Source of the DNA: Halopseudomonas formosensis
Lineage (GTDB): Bacteria > Pseudomonadota > Gammaproteobacteria > Pseudomonadales > Pseudomonadaceae
Assembly: GCF_900115905.1 (NCBI RefSeq)
Contig: NZ_FOYD01000002.1
Location: 372,001 to 436,000, forward strand
DNA length: 64,000 bases
Reading direction: 5' to 3'
Each line of letters opens with the position of its first letter. Position 1 is the stretch's first letter. This document shows positions 9,212-18,408 of this stretch, piece after piece. The notes beneath the pieces were generated by a model. It had not been told where the DNA came from. It made no database searches and saw only the letters and a program-made list of their open reading frames with translations. The position numbers and the translations under genes are program-made.

Positions 9212-9727
9212 ATGCAGCAACAAAACGGTATTCCACCCTGGTACAAGCAGTTCTGGCCCTGGTTCCTGATCGGCATTCTGGTGTTTGCCGTGGTGATCGG
9301 GCTGGGGCTGGTCTACGTATCGCTGCTCAACCCCGACAGCATGGTACGTGACAACTACTACAAGGAAGGCCGTGCCATCAACATGCACATGGGACGGGAC
9401 CACCGGGCCCGGGATCTGAACCTGTCCGCCAGCTTCAGCATCGATGACGTCACCGGCGGGATCAGTCTGGAGCTGGACGGCGATCTCGATCCGCTGCCGC
9501 CCCGACTGCTGCTGGATATCATGTCGCCGACCCATGCCGAACGCGACCGCAGCGTCGAGCTGCGCCAGCTCTCCGGCAACCAGTATGCCGGCGAGCTGGA
9601 GTTCACCATCCAGGGTCGCCACTACATCGACCTGAGCGACCCCGCCCTGCCGGGGGAGGACGGCTGGAGGCTGACCGGCGAAGTGATTCTGGAAATGGGT
9701 CAGCAACACCAGCTTGATTCCCGCTGA
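9212..9727 (+). CDS. ccoH: FixH family protein, cbb3 assembly
   Basis: A 171-residue protein with one N-terminal membrane helix (about residues 12-34, FWPWFLIGILVFAVVIGLGLVY is the hydrophobic core) and a periplasmic beta-rich domain. The conserved start of that domain, DSMVRDNYYKEGRAIN, marks the FixH family. CcoH is needed for stability of cbb3 assembly intermediates. It lies between ccoG and ccoI with very short spacing. Confidence 0.93.
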   Translation: MQQQNGIPPWYKQFWPWFLIGILVFAVVIGLGLVYVSLLNPDSMVRDNYYKEGRAINMHMGRDHRARDLNLSASFSIDDVTGGISLELDGDLDPLPPRLLLDIMSPTHAERDRSVELRQLSGNQYAGELEFTIQGRHYIDLSDPALPGEDGWRLTGEVILEMGQQHQLDSR

Positions 9728-9731
9728 GTCC

Positions 9732-12185
9732 ATGAACCAACCTCTGCCCTGCTACCACTGTGGCGAGCCGGTTCCTGCCGGCTCGACCTGGCAGGTAAGC
9801 ATTCTCGGCGCACCCCGCGCCATGTGCTGCCCCGGTTGCGAAGCGGTCGCCCAGGCCATCGTCAGCGGTGGACTGGAGTCCTACTACAGCCACCGGACCG
9901 AGCATTCGGTCAATCCCGAAGCCCTGCCCCGGGCTTTGCAGGACGAACTCGAACTGCTTGACCGCAGCGAGGTGCAGCAGCGCTATGTGCGCAGTGATGG
10001 CGATCAGCAGCAGATCCAGCTGCTGATCGAGGGCATCAGCTGTGCGGCCTGCGGCTGGCTCATCGAACGGCGCCTCAAGCAGATGCCCGGTGTCCGGGAA
10101 GCCAGCCTCAATCTGGGCAACAACCGGCTCAACCTGAGCTGGGATACCAACCGCAGCAAGCTGTCGAGCCTGCTCGCCGAGATCCGCCGCATCGGCTATA
10201 TCGGTCATCCCTACGAACCGGACCGGGCCAGCGCCCAGATCGCCGCTGAAAACCGCCGCCACCTGCGCCGACTCGGTCTCGCCGGGCTGATGTTCATGCA
10301 GGTGATGATGGCCACCATGGCCCTGTGGGACGGCTTCAACCAGGACATGACCCCGGAAATGGCGGCCACCCTGCGCTGGGCGGCGCTGCTGATGACCACC
10401 CCGGTGGTGCTCTACAGCTGCACACCCTTCTTCCGCGGCGCCTGGCGCGACCTGAAGAACCGCCAGCTGACCATGGATGTGTCGGTGTCCCTGGCCATTG
10501 GCGCCACCTATGTCGCCGGCATCTGGACCACCCTGACCGGGCGCGGCGAGATCTATTTCGACTCGGTGGTGATGTTCGCCTTCTTCCTGCTGGCCGGGCG
10601 CTACCTGGAACGCCGGGCGCGTCAGCGCACCGTGGAAAGCACTGCTCGCCTGGTCAACCTGCTGCCCCCCAGCACCCTGAGGGTGACCGTCGACGGCGGC
10701 ACCGAGCGCATCCTGCTCGAAGAGGTACGTGAAGGCGATCTGCTGGAGGTCAAGCCGGGCGAGAGCATCCCCGCCGACGGCACCATAGTCCAGGGCGTCA
10801 GCAGCATCGACGAATCCGCCCTGTCCGGCGAGTATCTGCCGCTGGCCAAGCGGGCCGGGGACCGGGTCACTGCCGGCACCCTCAACGTGGAAGGCCCCCT
10901 GCAGATCCGCGTCAGCGCCATCGGCGAGCAGACCCGACTGTCGGCCATAGTACGGCTGCTGGAACGCGCCCAGTCGGAGAAGCCCCATCTGGCGCGCCTG
11001 GCCGACCGCGTGGCCCAGTATTTCCTGCTGATAGTGCTGCTGGCCGTGGTCATGGTCGGCGCCGCCTGGTGGTGGCTGGAGGGCGGTGAGCGGGCGTTCT
11101 GGATCATCATCGCCATGCTGGTTGCCGCCTGCCCCTGCGCCCTGTCCCTGGCCACCCCGACGGCCCTGACCACCGCCACCGGCAGTCTGCACAAGCTGGG
11201 CCTGCTGGTCACCCGTGGCCACGTGCTGGAAGTGCTGAACCACATCGACACCGTGATCCTGGACAAGACCGGCACCCTGACCGAGGGGCGCATGACGCTG
11301 GAGCGCGTCGAGCCCTTCCCCGGGCAGGATGCGGATCAGGCGTTGCAGCACGCACGCATGATCGAGTCCTGCTCCGAACACCCCATAGCGCGGGCCTTCG
11401 GCCGCAGTGCCCAGCAGGCCGAGGAAGTCACCAACCACCCGGGCCTGGGCCTGCAGGGCCGCTGCGACGGGCGTCTGCTGCGCATCGGCAAACCCGGCTT
11501 CGTCGCCGAACTGGGTAACTGGGCAGCGCCGGCGGTACCGAACGACGCCGGACAGTGGCTGCTGCTGGGCGACCAGACCGGTCCCATCGCCTGGTTCGTG
11601 CTCAACGACCGCCTGCGCAGCGATGCCGGTGCCCTGATCGATGCCCTGAAACGCCGGGGCATGCGCCTGGTGCTGCTGTCCGGCGACCATGCCCCGGTGG
11701 TGGAGCGCATGGCCTCCGAGCTGGGCATCAGCGAGGCCATCGGCAACGCCACGCCGTCGGACAAGCTGGCCTTCGTGCAGCAACAGCAGAACCGCGGAGC
11801 CCGGGTGCTGATGCTGGGCGACGGAGTCAACGACGTGCCGGTACTGGCCAGCGCCGATATCTCGGTGGCCATGGGTGATGCCTCGGATCTGGCCAAGACC
11901 AGCGCCGATGCGGTGCTGCTCAGCAGCCACCTGCAGGTGCTCGACGAAACCTTCGATGTGGCCCGGCGTACCCGGCGGGTCATGGTGCAGAACCTGTTCT
12001 GGGCCAGCGCCTATAATTTCGGGATACTGCCTCTGGCCGCCCTCGGCCTGATCGGCCCCGCCCTGGCCGCCGCCGGCATGTCCGCCAGCTCGCTGCTGGT
12101 GGTCCTGAACGCCCTGCGACTGGCCCGCCTGCGCCGCCGTCGGCACCAGGCCACCGGCGCCACGTTACAGGAGCAGACCGCATGA
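9732..12185 (+). CDS. ccoI: Copper-transporting P1B-type ATPase CcoI (FixI-like)
   Basis: An 817-residue copper-exporting ATPase that delivers Cu to the cbb3 oxidase. N-terminal Cys-rich segments (CYHCGEPV and MCCPGCEAV) precede a heavy-metal-associated domain with GISCAACGW. The membrane domain holds the metal-transport motif CPC (AACPCALSLATP). The phosphorylation site DKTGTLTEG and the hinge GDGVNDVP follow in order. MNQPLPCYHC at 9732 was taken as start, 4 bases after ccoH; an earlier in-frame TTG would overlap ccoH. The stop overlaps ccoS (ATGA). Confidence 0.96.
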   Translation: MNQPLPCYHCGEPVPAGSTWQVSILGAPRAMCCPGCEAVAQAIVSGGLESYYSHRTEHSVNPEALPRALQDELELLDRSEVQQRYVRSDGDQQQIQLLIEGISCAACGWLIERRLKQMPGVREASLNLGNNRLNLSWDTNRSKLSSLLAEIRRIGYIGHPYEPDRASAQIAAENRRHLRRLGLAGLMFMQVMMATMALWDGFNQDMTPEMAATLRWAALLMTTPVVLYSCTPFFRGAWRDLKNRQLTMDVSVSLAIGATYVAGIWTTLTGRGEIYFDSVVMFAFFLLAGRYLERRARQRTVESTARLVNLLPPSTLRVTVDGGTERILLEEVREGDLLEVKPGESIPADGTIVQGVSSIDESALSGEYLPLAKRAGDRVTAGTLNVEGPLQIRVSAIGEQTRLSAIVRLLERAQSEKPHLARLADRVAQYFLLIVLLAVVMVGAAWWWLEGGERAFWIIIAMLVAACPCALSLATPTALTTATGSLHKLGLLVTRGHVLEVLNHIDTVILDKTGTLTEGRMTLERVEPFPGQDADQALQHARMIESCSEHPIARAFGRSAQQAEEVTNHPGLGLQGRCDGRLLRIGKPGFVAELGNWAAPAVPNDAGQWLLLGDQTGPIAWFVLNDRLRSDAGALIDALKRRGMRLVLLSGDHAPVVERMASELGISEAIGNATPSDKLAFVQQQQNRGARVLMLGDGVNDVPVLASADISVAMGDASDLAKTSADAVLLSSHLQVLDETFDVARRTRRVMVQNLFWASAYNFGILPLAALGLIGPALAAAGMSASSLLVVLNALRLARLRRRRHQATGATLQEQTA

Positions 12186-12400
12186 CCGTACTCTACATTC
12201 TGGTGCCCGTTGCCATAGTGCTGGTGGCCATCGCCATCCTGGTGTTCAACTGGGCGGTCAACAGCGGCCAGTACGACGATCTCGACGGCCCGGCCCACAG
12301 CATCCTGTTCGATGACGAGGAGCCGCTGCCGCCGCCGGACGAGCCCGTCGATCCCGAGTCGACCAGCCCCTCCCGCAACCCGCCGGACGAACCGCGCTGA
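12182..12400 (+). CDS. ccoS: cbb3-type oxidase assembly protein CcoS
   Basis: A 72-residue protein with a single N-terminal hydrophobic helix (about residues 3-25) ending in FNWAVNSGQYDDLDGPA, the hallmark of CcoS, then an acidic Pro-rich tail. CcoS is required to load heme and copper into the catalytic subunit in other bacteria. Its start overlaps the ccoI stop by 4 bases. Confidence 0.92.
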   Translation: MTVLYILVPVAIVLVAIAILVFNWAVNSGQYDDLDGPAHSILFDDEEPLPPPDEPVDPESTSPSRNPPDEPR

Positions 12401-12402
12401 CA

Positions 12403-13122
12403 ATGGAACTGATTCCGCTCTTCTTCACCGCCCTGGCCCTGGGTCTGCTCGGCGGCGGTCACTGTATCGGCATGTGCGGTGGCCTGATGGGCGCGCTGAC
12501 CATGGCCATTCCGGCGCAGCAGCGCCGCGGCTGGCCCCTGTGGCGGGTCCTGCTGGGCTATAACCTGGGCCGCATCACCAGCTACGGCATCGCCGGTGCC
12601 CTGCTCGGCAGTATCGGTTGGCTGATTCAGGATCTGGGGCTGGGTCCCCTGCTGCGCACCCTGGCCGGTCTGCTGATGATTGCCATGGGGCTGTATCTGG
12701 CCAACTGGTGGTCCGGTCTGACCCGTCTGGAGCGTCTGGGGCGTGGGCTGTGGAAGCATATCGAGCCCATGGCGCGCCGACTGCTGCCGGTCACCCGCAT
12801 GCCCCAGGCCATGCTGCTGGGCGCACTCTGGGGCTGGCTGCCCTGTGGGCTGGTCTACAGCACCCTGGTCTGGGCCAGCAGCCAGGGCCAGGCGGGACTG
12901 TCCGCTGCGCTGATGGCGACCTTCGGCCTGGGCACCCTGCCGACGCTGATGGCGACCGGCCTGCTGGCCAACCGGCTGACCACCCTGCTGCGGCGCCGCG
13001 CAGTTCGGATAACCGCTGCCCTGCTGATCATCCTGTTCGGTATCTGGACCATTCCCGGTCCCCACACCGCCTGGCTGGCCGGCGGCCATCATGCCTCCAC
13101 CGGCTCGCATCTGGCGCACTGA
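12403..13122 (+). CDS. TauE/SafE (DsbD_2-like) family membrane protein
   Basis: A 239-residue inner-membrane protein with about six helices and the motif GGGHCIGMCGG in the first helix, then LLGALWGWLPCGLVYSTL in the middle. Both Cys-containing motifs are typical of the sulfite-exporter-like family found next to ccoGHIS in many pseudomonads. The position suggests a role in metal or redox supply to the oxidase, but no function is shown by the sequence. It follows ccoS after 2 bases and is probably the last gene of that operon. Confidence 0.85.
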   Translation: MELIPLFFTALALGLLGGGHCIGMCGGLMGALTMAIPAQQRRGWPLWRVLLGYNLGRITSYGIAGALLGSIGWLIQDLGLGPLLRTLAGLLMIAMGLYLANWWSGLTRLERLGRGLWKHIEPMARRLLPVTRMPQAMLLGALWGWLPCGLVYSTLVWASSQGQAGLSAALMATFGLGTLPTLMATGLLANRLTTLLRRRAVRITAALLIILFGIWTIPGPHTAWLAGGHHASTGSHLAH

Positions 13123-13213
13123 CCCTGCAGGAGTGTTAGAATCACTTTTCAGTCAGCCCTCGCGCGTGGGCCAGGGAGCCGGTCACGCCGTCGCCATGAG
13201 GATCCAAGTCACC

Positions 13214-13942
13214 ATGTCCAATGCCACTAACCTGCTTCAGCGTGAAACCCATTGCAAGGACTGCAGTCTGGCGTGCATGTGTCTGCCGATCTCCCTGCAT
13301 GCCGATGAGATGGACGCGCTGGACCGCATCGTCAAGCGTGGCCGCCCGCTGCGCAAGGGCGATGTCCTGTTCCGCCAGGGCGACGAGTTCAATTCCATCT
13401 TTGCCCTGCGCAGCGGGGCCATCAAGACCTATGGTCTGTCCGATGAGGGCGATGAGCAGATCACCGGCTTCCATCTGGCCGGTGAGCTGATCGGCATGTC
13501 CGGCATGGACACCGAGCGTTACACCGTTACCGCGGTGGCGCTGGAAACCACATCGGTGTGCGAGATTCCCTTCGACAATCTGGATGAGCTGACGGCCGTG
13601 CTGCCGCAGCTGCGCAAACAGCTGATGCGCCTGATGAGCCGCGAGCTGCGCGAGGATCAGGAAATGATGCTGCTGCTGTCGCGCAAGAATGCCGATCAGC
13701 GCATAGCCACGCTGCTGATCAACCTGTCCGCCCGCTTCCGTGCGCGGGGCTATTCGGCCCGCGCCTTCCGCCTGGCCATGTCGCGTAACGAGATCGGCAA
13801 CTACCTGGGCCTGGCGGTGGAAACCGTGTCCCGCGTATTCACCCGTTTTCAGCAGCAGGGCCTGATCACCGCCGAGGGCAAGCAGATCGAGATCCTCGAC
13901 TATATTCAGCTCTGTGCGCTGGCCGGCGGCCAGACCGAGTAA
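13214..13942 (+). CDS. anr: ANR, FNR-type oxygen-sensing transcription regulator
   Basis: A 242-residue CRP/FNR family regulator that activates anaerobic genes when it carries a 4Fe-4S cluster. N-terminal ligands [11 protein letters not shown] give C14, C17 and C23 at the canonical FNR spacing, with the fourth Cys at C116 (TSVCEIPF). C21 is an extra cysteine where the P. aeruginosa protein, from memory, has Pro. A cyclic-nucleotide-like barrel, a dimer helix ([14 protein letters not shown]) and the recognition helix [17 protein letters not shown] follow. The start at 13214 gives the normal length; an in-frame ATG at 13196 is a weaker alternative. Matching boxes occur at several promoters in this window. 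Confidence 0.96.
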   Translation: MSNATNLLQRETHCKDCSLACMCLPISLHADEMDALDRIVKRGRPLRKGDVLFRQGDEFNSIFALRSGAIKTYGLSDEGDEQITGFHLAGELIGMSGMDTERYTVTAVALETTSVCEIPFDNLDELTAVLPQLRKQLMRLMSRELREDQEMMLLLSRKNADQRIATLLINLSARFRARGYSARAFRLAMSRNEIGNYLGLAVETVSRVFTRFQQQGLITAEGKQIEILDYIQLCALAGGQTE

Positions 13943-13962
13943 ACAGACCAGGAACACAGCCC

Positions 13963-14508
13963 ATGATTTTTGACGAGTTCACGATCAAGTCCCTGATTCG
14001 CCCGGTGCCGGGCTTCCCCCGGGACGGCGTGACCTTTCGCGACATCACCCCCCTGTACCAGTCCCCGCGGGCCGTACGCATGGTCACCGACAGCATGATC
14101 CAGCGCTACGTCGAATCCCCGGTCACCCATATCGGCGCCATCGACGCGCGCGGCTTCCTGCTCGGAGCAGTACTGGCCTACGAGCTGAACAAGCCGCTGG
14201 TGCTGTTCCGCAAGGCCGGCAAGCTCCCGGCCGACTGTGTCAGCGCCGCCTACAGCACCGAGTATGGCGAGGCGCGCATCGAAGTGCATCGCGATGCCCT
14301 CACCGAAGGCGCCCAGGTGCTGCTGGTGGATGATCTGATCGCCACCGGCGGCACCTTCCTCGCCGCCGCGCAGCTGGTCGATCAGCTGGGCGCGCAGGTC
14401 TACGAGGCCGCCGCCATCATCGACCTGCCGGATCTGGGCGGGAGCCGTCTGATCCAGGACGCCGGCATTGCCACCTTCACCCTGTGCGCCTTCGAAGAGA
14501 ACGAATGA
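13963..14508 (+). CDS. apt: Adenine phosphoribosyltransferase
   Basis: A 181-residue cytosolic enzyme that salvages adenine to AMP using PRPP. The PRPP-binding loop [13 protein letters not shown] is intact, and the N-terminal [19 protein letters not shown] is typical of bacterial Apt. It starts 20 bases after anr, with AGGA ahead of the ATG; the anr-apt pair is conserved in pseudomonads. Confidence 0.95.
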   Translation: MIFDEFTIKSLIRPVPGFPRDGVTFRDITPLYQSPRAVRMVTDSMIQRYVESPVTHIGAIDARGFLLGAVLAYELNKPLVLFRKAGKLPADCVSAAYSTEYGEARIEVHRDALTEGAQVLLVDDLIATGGTFLAAAQLVDQLGAQVYEAAAIIDLPDLGGSRLIQDAGIATFTLCAFEENE

Positions 14509-14512
14509 ACTG

Positions 14513-15706
14513 ATGTCCGGCGAGCCACCCGCCCCGGAGCTGATCGCCCGGGGCACGCCTGCTTTCCGGCGTGCCAGCCTGGGCCTGGTGCTGGCCTCAC
14601 TGGTGATCTTCGGCAATCTCTACGCGATACACCCGCTGCTGCCTCTGATTGCCGAGCAGTATCAGGTCAGCACCCTGCGGGCCAGTAATGCCTTCACCCT
14701 CACCAGCCTCACGCTGGGGCTTTCTCTGCTGATACTGGGCCCGCTGTCGGATGCCTTCGGCCGCCGGGCACCGCTCATCATCGGCATGGCCTGCACCAGC
14801 GTGCTGACCCTGTGCATCGCCTTCAGCGACAGTTTCACCACCCTGCTGTGGCTGCGGGCACTGCTGGGCATTGCGCTGGGTGTATTGCCCGCCACCGCCA
14901 TCGCCTATCTCGGCGACAGCATGCAGCGCGGTGCACTGATCAGTGCCGTGGGGCTGTACATCGGGGGCAACACCGTGGGCGGCGCCGGCGGGCGCCTGCT
15001 GGGCGGCTTCATCGCCGATCATGTCAGCCTCGACGCCGTGTTCCTGATCATCGGCGCCTCCAGTCTGCTGTGCACCCTGGTTGTGCTCCTGCTGCTGCCA
15101 CCGGCCCGGGGCTTCAGGGCCCAGCCCCTGTCCCTCAGTGGCACGCTGCGCAACTTCGCCAGCCACCTCGGCAACCGGGCGCTGCTGCCGGCCTATCTGG
15201 TCGGCGGGCTCAACTTCATGGTGTTCATCAACCTGTACACCTTCGTCACCTTCCGCCTCAGCGGGGAGCCCTGGCAGCTGGGCGCCAGCAGCCTGGGCAT
15301 GCTGTTTCTCACCTACCTGGCCGGCACCTTCTCCTCCAGTCTGTCCGGCCGCGTGGGCGCCGAGCGTGCGACCCTCGGCATGGCCACAGGCATACTGATC
15401 TTTGCACTCGGCTGCCTGGTAACCCTGACCAGCCCGCTGTGGCTGATCATCGGTGGCCTGCTGCTCAACTCCTTCGGCTTCTTCCTGACCCACTCCCTGG
15501 CCAACAGCTGGATCAACCAGAACGCCACCCACGCCAAGGCCAGCGCCTCATCGCTGTATTCGGTGTTCTACTATCTGGGCGCCGCGGTGGGGATCTACTA
15601 TCTCGCCCCCTTCTGGAGGCTGGCCGGATGGCCTGCCGTGGTCGCTGGCAGCCTGCTGGTCCTGGTGGTCAATCTGGCGCTGACCGGCTACCTGCGGCGC
15701 CGATAG
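14513..15706 (+). CDS. MFS transporter (YnfM-like drug/metabolite exporter)
   Basis: A 397-residue major-facilitator protein with 12 predicted helices. The loop 2-3 motif PLSDAFGRRAPLI is the classic MFS motif A. The early IHPLLPLIAEQYQVS and a middle domain GGNTVGGAGGRLLGG resemble the YnfM/inner-membrane exporter group. The substrate cannot be read from the sequence. It starts 4 bases after the apt stop, so co-transcription with anr-apt is likely. The interval 15707-15827 that follows has only short inverted repeats. Confidence 0.85.
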   Translation: MSGEPPAPELIARGTPAFRRASLGLVLASLVIFGNLYAIHPLLPLIAEQYQVSTLRASNAFTLTSLTLGLSLLILGPLSDAFGRRAPLIIGMACTSVLTLCIAFSDSFTTLLWLRALLGIALGVLPATAIAYLGDSMQRGALISAVGLYIGGNTVGGAGGRLLGGFIADHVSLDAVFLIIGASSLLCTLVVLLLLPPARGFRAQPLSLSGTLRNFASHLGNRALLPAYLVGGLNFMVFINLYTFVTFRLSGEPWQLGASSLGMLFLTYLAGTFSSSLSGRVGAERATLGMATGILIFALGCLVTLTSPLWLIIGGLLLNSFGFFLTHSLANSWINQNATHAKASASSLYSVFYYLGAAVGIYYLAPFWRLAGWPAVVAGSLLVLVVNLALTGYLRRR

Positions 15707-15827
15707 CTGGACGTCACCGGCTGCCTTACTTAATATCGACTGTCATAACAAACAGGGAACCCTGCGCAATGACGTACAGGGCTCACAGAGACATCCTGTC
15801 AGAGGATGCAACAGTAAGGAAACCGGC

Positions 15828-16472
15828 ATGCCCATAGCTACCCTGCCCCCCGATACCCGCCTGTTGCTGATCGATGATCACCAGATCTACCTGGACGGCC
15901 TGACACTGACTCTCAACAGTCTCTGCCAGGGCATCACCCTCGATCACGCGCGTACCGCCGGCGAAGCCATGGAACAGGTCTCTCGTCACACCTATGACCT
16001 GATACTGCTGGATCTGCATCTGCCAGACGGCAACGGGCTGCATCTGCTGGAAAAACTGCATGCGGTGGACCCGCTGACACCGGTAGCCATCCTTACCGGC
16101 AGCAACAACCCCAGTGATATGGACGCAGCTCTCAAGCGCGGAGCCGCCGGGTTCATCAGCAAGACCGCTGACGGACCCACCCTGATCAACGCTGCCCTGC
16201 GGCTGCTGTTCGGCGAGCAGGTGCTGATCGCCGACGAGACCCAGATGCAGGATCGACGAGCGCTGGCCCGGGACATGGGCATCACGCCGCGCCAGCTGGA
16301 AATACTCGACCTGCTGGCCGAAGGACTGCCCAACAAGGTCATCTGCCAGCGCCTGTCGCTGTCCGAGGACACGGTCAAGACCCATCTGAAGGCGGTCTTC
16401 GCGGCCCTGGGCTGCCACAACCGCACCGAATGTGTGAACACCGCGCGCCGGCACGGGCTGATCAGCAGCTGA
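15828..16472 (+). CDS. NarL/FixJ family two-component response regulator
   Basis: A 214-residue cytosolic DNA-binding regulator. The receiver domain has the acidic pair DD (LLLIDDHQ), the phospho-acceptor D62 in LILLDLHLPDG and the conserved Lys in GFISKTADG. A LuxR-type helix-turn-helix follows (TPRQLEILDLLAEGLPNK, then LSEDTVKTHLKAVF). It faces a hybrid histidine kinase whose 3' end overlaps its own by 11 bp, so the two are likely partners. Targets are unknown. Confidence 0.9.
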   Translation: MPIATLPPDTRLLLIDDHQIYLDGLTLTLNSLCQGITLDHARTAGEAMEQVSRHTYDLILLDLHLPDGNGLHLLEKLHAVDPLTPVAILTGSNNPSDMDAALKRGAAGFISKTADGPTLINAALRLLFGEQVLIADETQMQDRRALARDMGITPRQLEILDLLAEGLPNKVICQRLSLSEDTVKTHLKAVFAALGCHNRTECVNTARRHGLISS

Positions 16473-18255
16473 CCGGGCTCAGCAGCCCCTGAACCGCCCG
16501 GCGCAGGCGCGCCGGCAGCACCGGCTTGTAGATCACCGTCACGTCCGCCTGACGCGCGGCGTCCTCCAGGTCATTGCTGGTGTCGGCGGTAATCAGCGCC
16601 GTAGCGCCATCGTACATCCCCTGTTCACGCAGACTGATGATCAGCTCGAGTCCACTGGTCGGCCCCTCCAGGTGGTAGTCGGACAGCAGCAGGTCGGTTC
16701 CCGCGATACCTTCGACACCCAGCGCCAGCACGCTCTGCGCATCGGCATGACTGGTCACCGTAAGGCCCCAGTGACGCAGCAGCGTTTCCATCGCCTCGCG
16801 GTTGACCAGATCGTTCTCCACCAGCAGAACGCGCCCATGCAGCGGCGTGCCGTTTGTGGCCGGTACGACCGCAGGTTCGGGATGCCACTCGCCGAGGGGT
16901 ACCCGGACCCAGAAGGTGGCACCCTGTCCCGGCTCGGACTCGACGCCGGAGGGATACTCCAGCAAATGCTGCAGCTGACGGCAGATGGACAGCCCCAGGC
17001 CTACCCCCTTCTCCAGGGTGCGGGCCGGATTGCGCAGCTGGGTGAATTCTTCGAATATGCGCTGCTGATCCTCGCGGCTGAGGCCGCAACCGTCATCCAC
17101 CACCTCGATACGGGCCTGCTCCTCGCCTTCACTGACGCGCACCAGTACCTTGCGGGCTCCGGAGTGCACCAGGGCATTGGTCAGGTAGTTGCGCACCAGC
17201 CGCTCCAGCAGCACAGGGTCGGTGAATACGGCGCTGCGGGGCGGGCATTGGAGGCTGATCTCGATGCCGCGCTCAGCGGCCGCGCTGTCCAGACTGCCGA
17301 TAAGGCGCCGCAACCAGTCGTGCAGGTTCAGGTGCCGCAGCTGCGGCCGCACCATGCCCACCGACAGCCGGGAGATGTCCAGCAGCGAGCTGAGCATGGC
17401 CTGCAGCAGTTGTGATGATTCGGCCAGGCGCCCCAGGGTCCGGCGCGCCTCCGCCTCCTGGACCTTCTCCTGCAGATGCTCGATGAACAGGGACATGGCA
17501 TGCAGCGGCTGGCGCAGGTCATGGCTGGCCGTGGCCAGAAAGCGTGTCTTGCCCTGGCTTTCCCGCTCGGCCCGCAGGCGCGCCGCCTGCAGCAGCTGCT
17601 CATTCAGATAGCCGCGGCGCAGCATGTACTCGGAGGCGTAGGCGACAATGCTGCCCATCAGGGTGAAACTGCCCAGATACAGGCTGCTGGTGAGGATGAG
17701 CTCCCGGGGCGTGCCGATCAGCACCTCTCCGGTCAGATAGCAGCCCAGAATGAGCCAGGAGCAGAGCACCGAATGGCGCGCCGGCAGGCCCAGCAGAAAG
17801 GTGCCCGACAGCAGCACCAGATACAGACCGTCATGGGTGACGGGCACCACCAGCGGCTGCGTACGGCACAGCAGGATGATCATCGCCACCATGGCCCCTA
17901 CGCAGAAGTAGGCCAGGGTCGCCATCTTGAACGCCAGAGGCACCGCTACCCGTCCGGGCCGGTTGACGAACCACAGGGAGAAGCAGACCAGCACCAGCAC
18001 CAGACTGCGCAGCGGTATGCTGATCTGGTGTATTTCCGGCGGCAGGTAGCGGTAGTCCACCCAGAAGAACAGCAGCATGAAGCCAAGGCTGGACAGGGTC
18101 ACCGGCCACCGGCGTCCGCACATCTTGCGGTGCATGTAGTCCTGGAATCCGGTTTCGAGCGAAGAGCTGAAGCGCAGGCGTCCGAGACGGTGACGCTGGG
18201 CCAGCAGTGCCGGCTCGTCAAGCATCGCCTGGTTCAGGGCAGGAGTATCGATCAT
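16462..18255 (-). CDS. Hybrid sensor histidine kinase with C-terminal receiver
   Basis: A 597-residue membrane kinase. Six or seven hydrophobic helices (about residues 52-205) form the sensor with almost no periplasmic domain, suggesting it senses within the membrane. The H-box ASHDLRQPLHAM has H245, followed by N-box LTNALVHSG, G1 VVDDGCGLS and G2 GVGLGLSICRQL. A receiver domain has its Asp in LLLSDYHLEG near the C terminus and Lys in VIYKPVLP. The start is preceded by AGGA. It converges on and overlaps a NarL-type regulator. The signal is unknown. Confidence 0.9.
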   Translation of the reverse strand: MIDTPALNQAMLDEPALLAQRHRLGRLRFSSSLETGFQDYMHRKMCGRRWPVTLSSLGFMLLFFWVDYRYLPPEIHQISIPLRSLVLVLVCFSLWFVNRPGRVAVPLAFKMATLAYFCVGAMVAMIILLCRTQPLVVPVTHDGLYLVLLSGTFLLGLPARHSVLCSWLILGCYLTGEVLIGTPRELILTSSLYLGSFTLMGSIVAYASEYMLRRGYLNEQLLQAARLRAERESQGKTRFLATASHDLRQPLHAMSLFIEHLQEKVQEAEARRTLGRLAESSQLLQAMLSSLLDISRLSVGMVRPQLRHLNLHDWLRRLIGSLDSAAAERGIEISLQCPPRSAVFTDPVLLERLVRNYLTNALVHSGARKVLVRVSEGEEQARIEVVDDGCGLSREDQQRIFEEFTQLRNPARTLEKGVGLGLSICRQLQHLLEYPSGVESEPGQGATFWVRVPLGEWHPEPAVVPATNGTPLHGRVLLVENDLVNREAMETLLRHWGLTVTSHADAQSVLALGVEGIAGTDLLLSDYHLEGPTSGLELIISLREQGMYDGATALITADTSNDLEDAARQADVTVIYKPVLPARLRRAVQGLLSPVSC

Positions 18256-18408
18256 CTTGTTATTGTTCCTGTGTTCATCCGCTGCCTGAGAGCCTACGCC
18301 GATTCACCCGGGACGACCACCGGCAGGATAGCCCACGGTTGACCTCGCCCGGCGGGCTCTGCATGCTAGGGTTCATTCACAGCCAGTCAAATAACAACGG
18401 AGTTTTCC

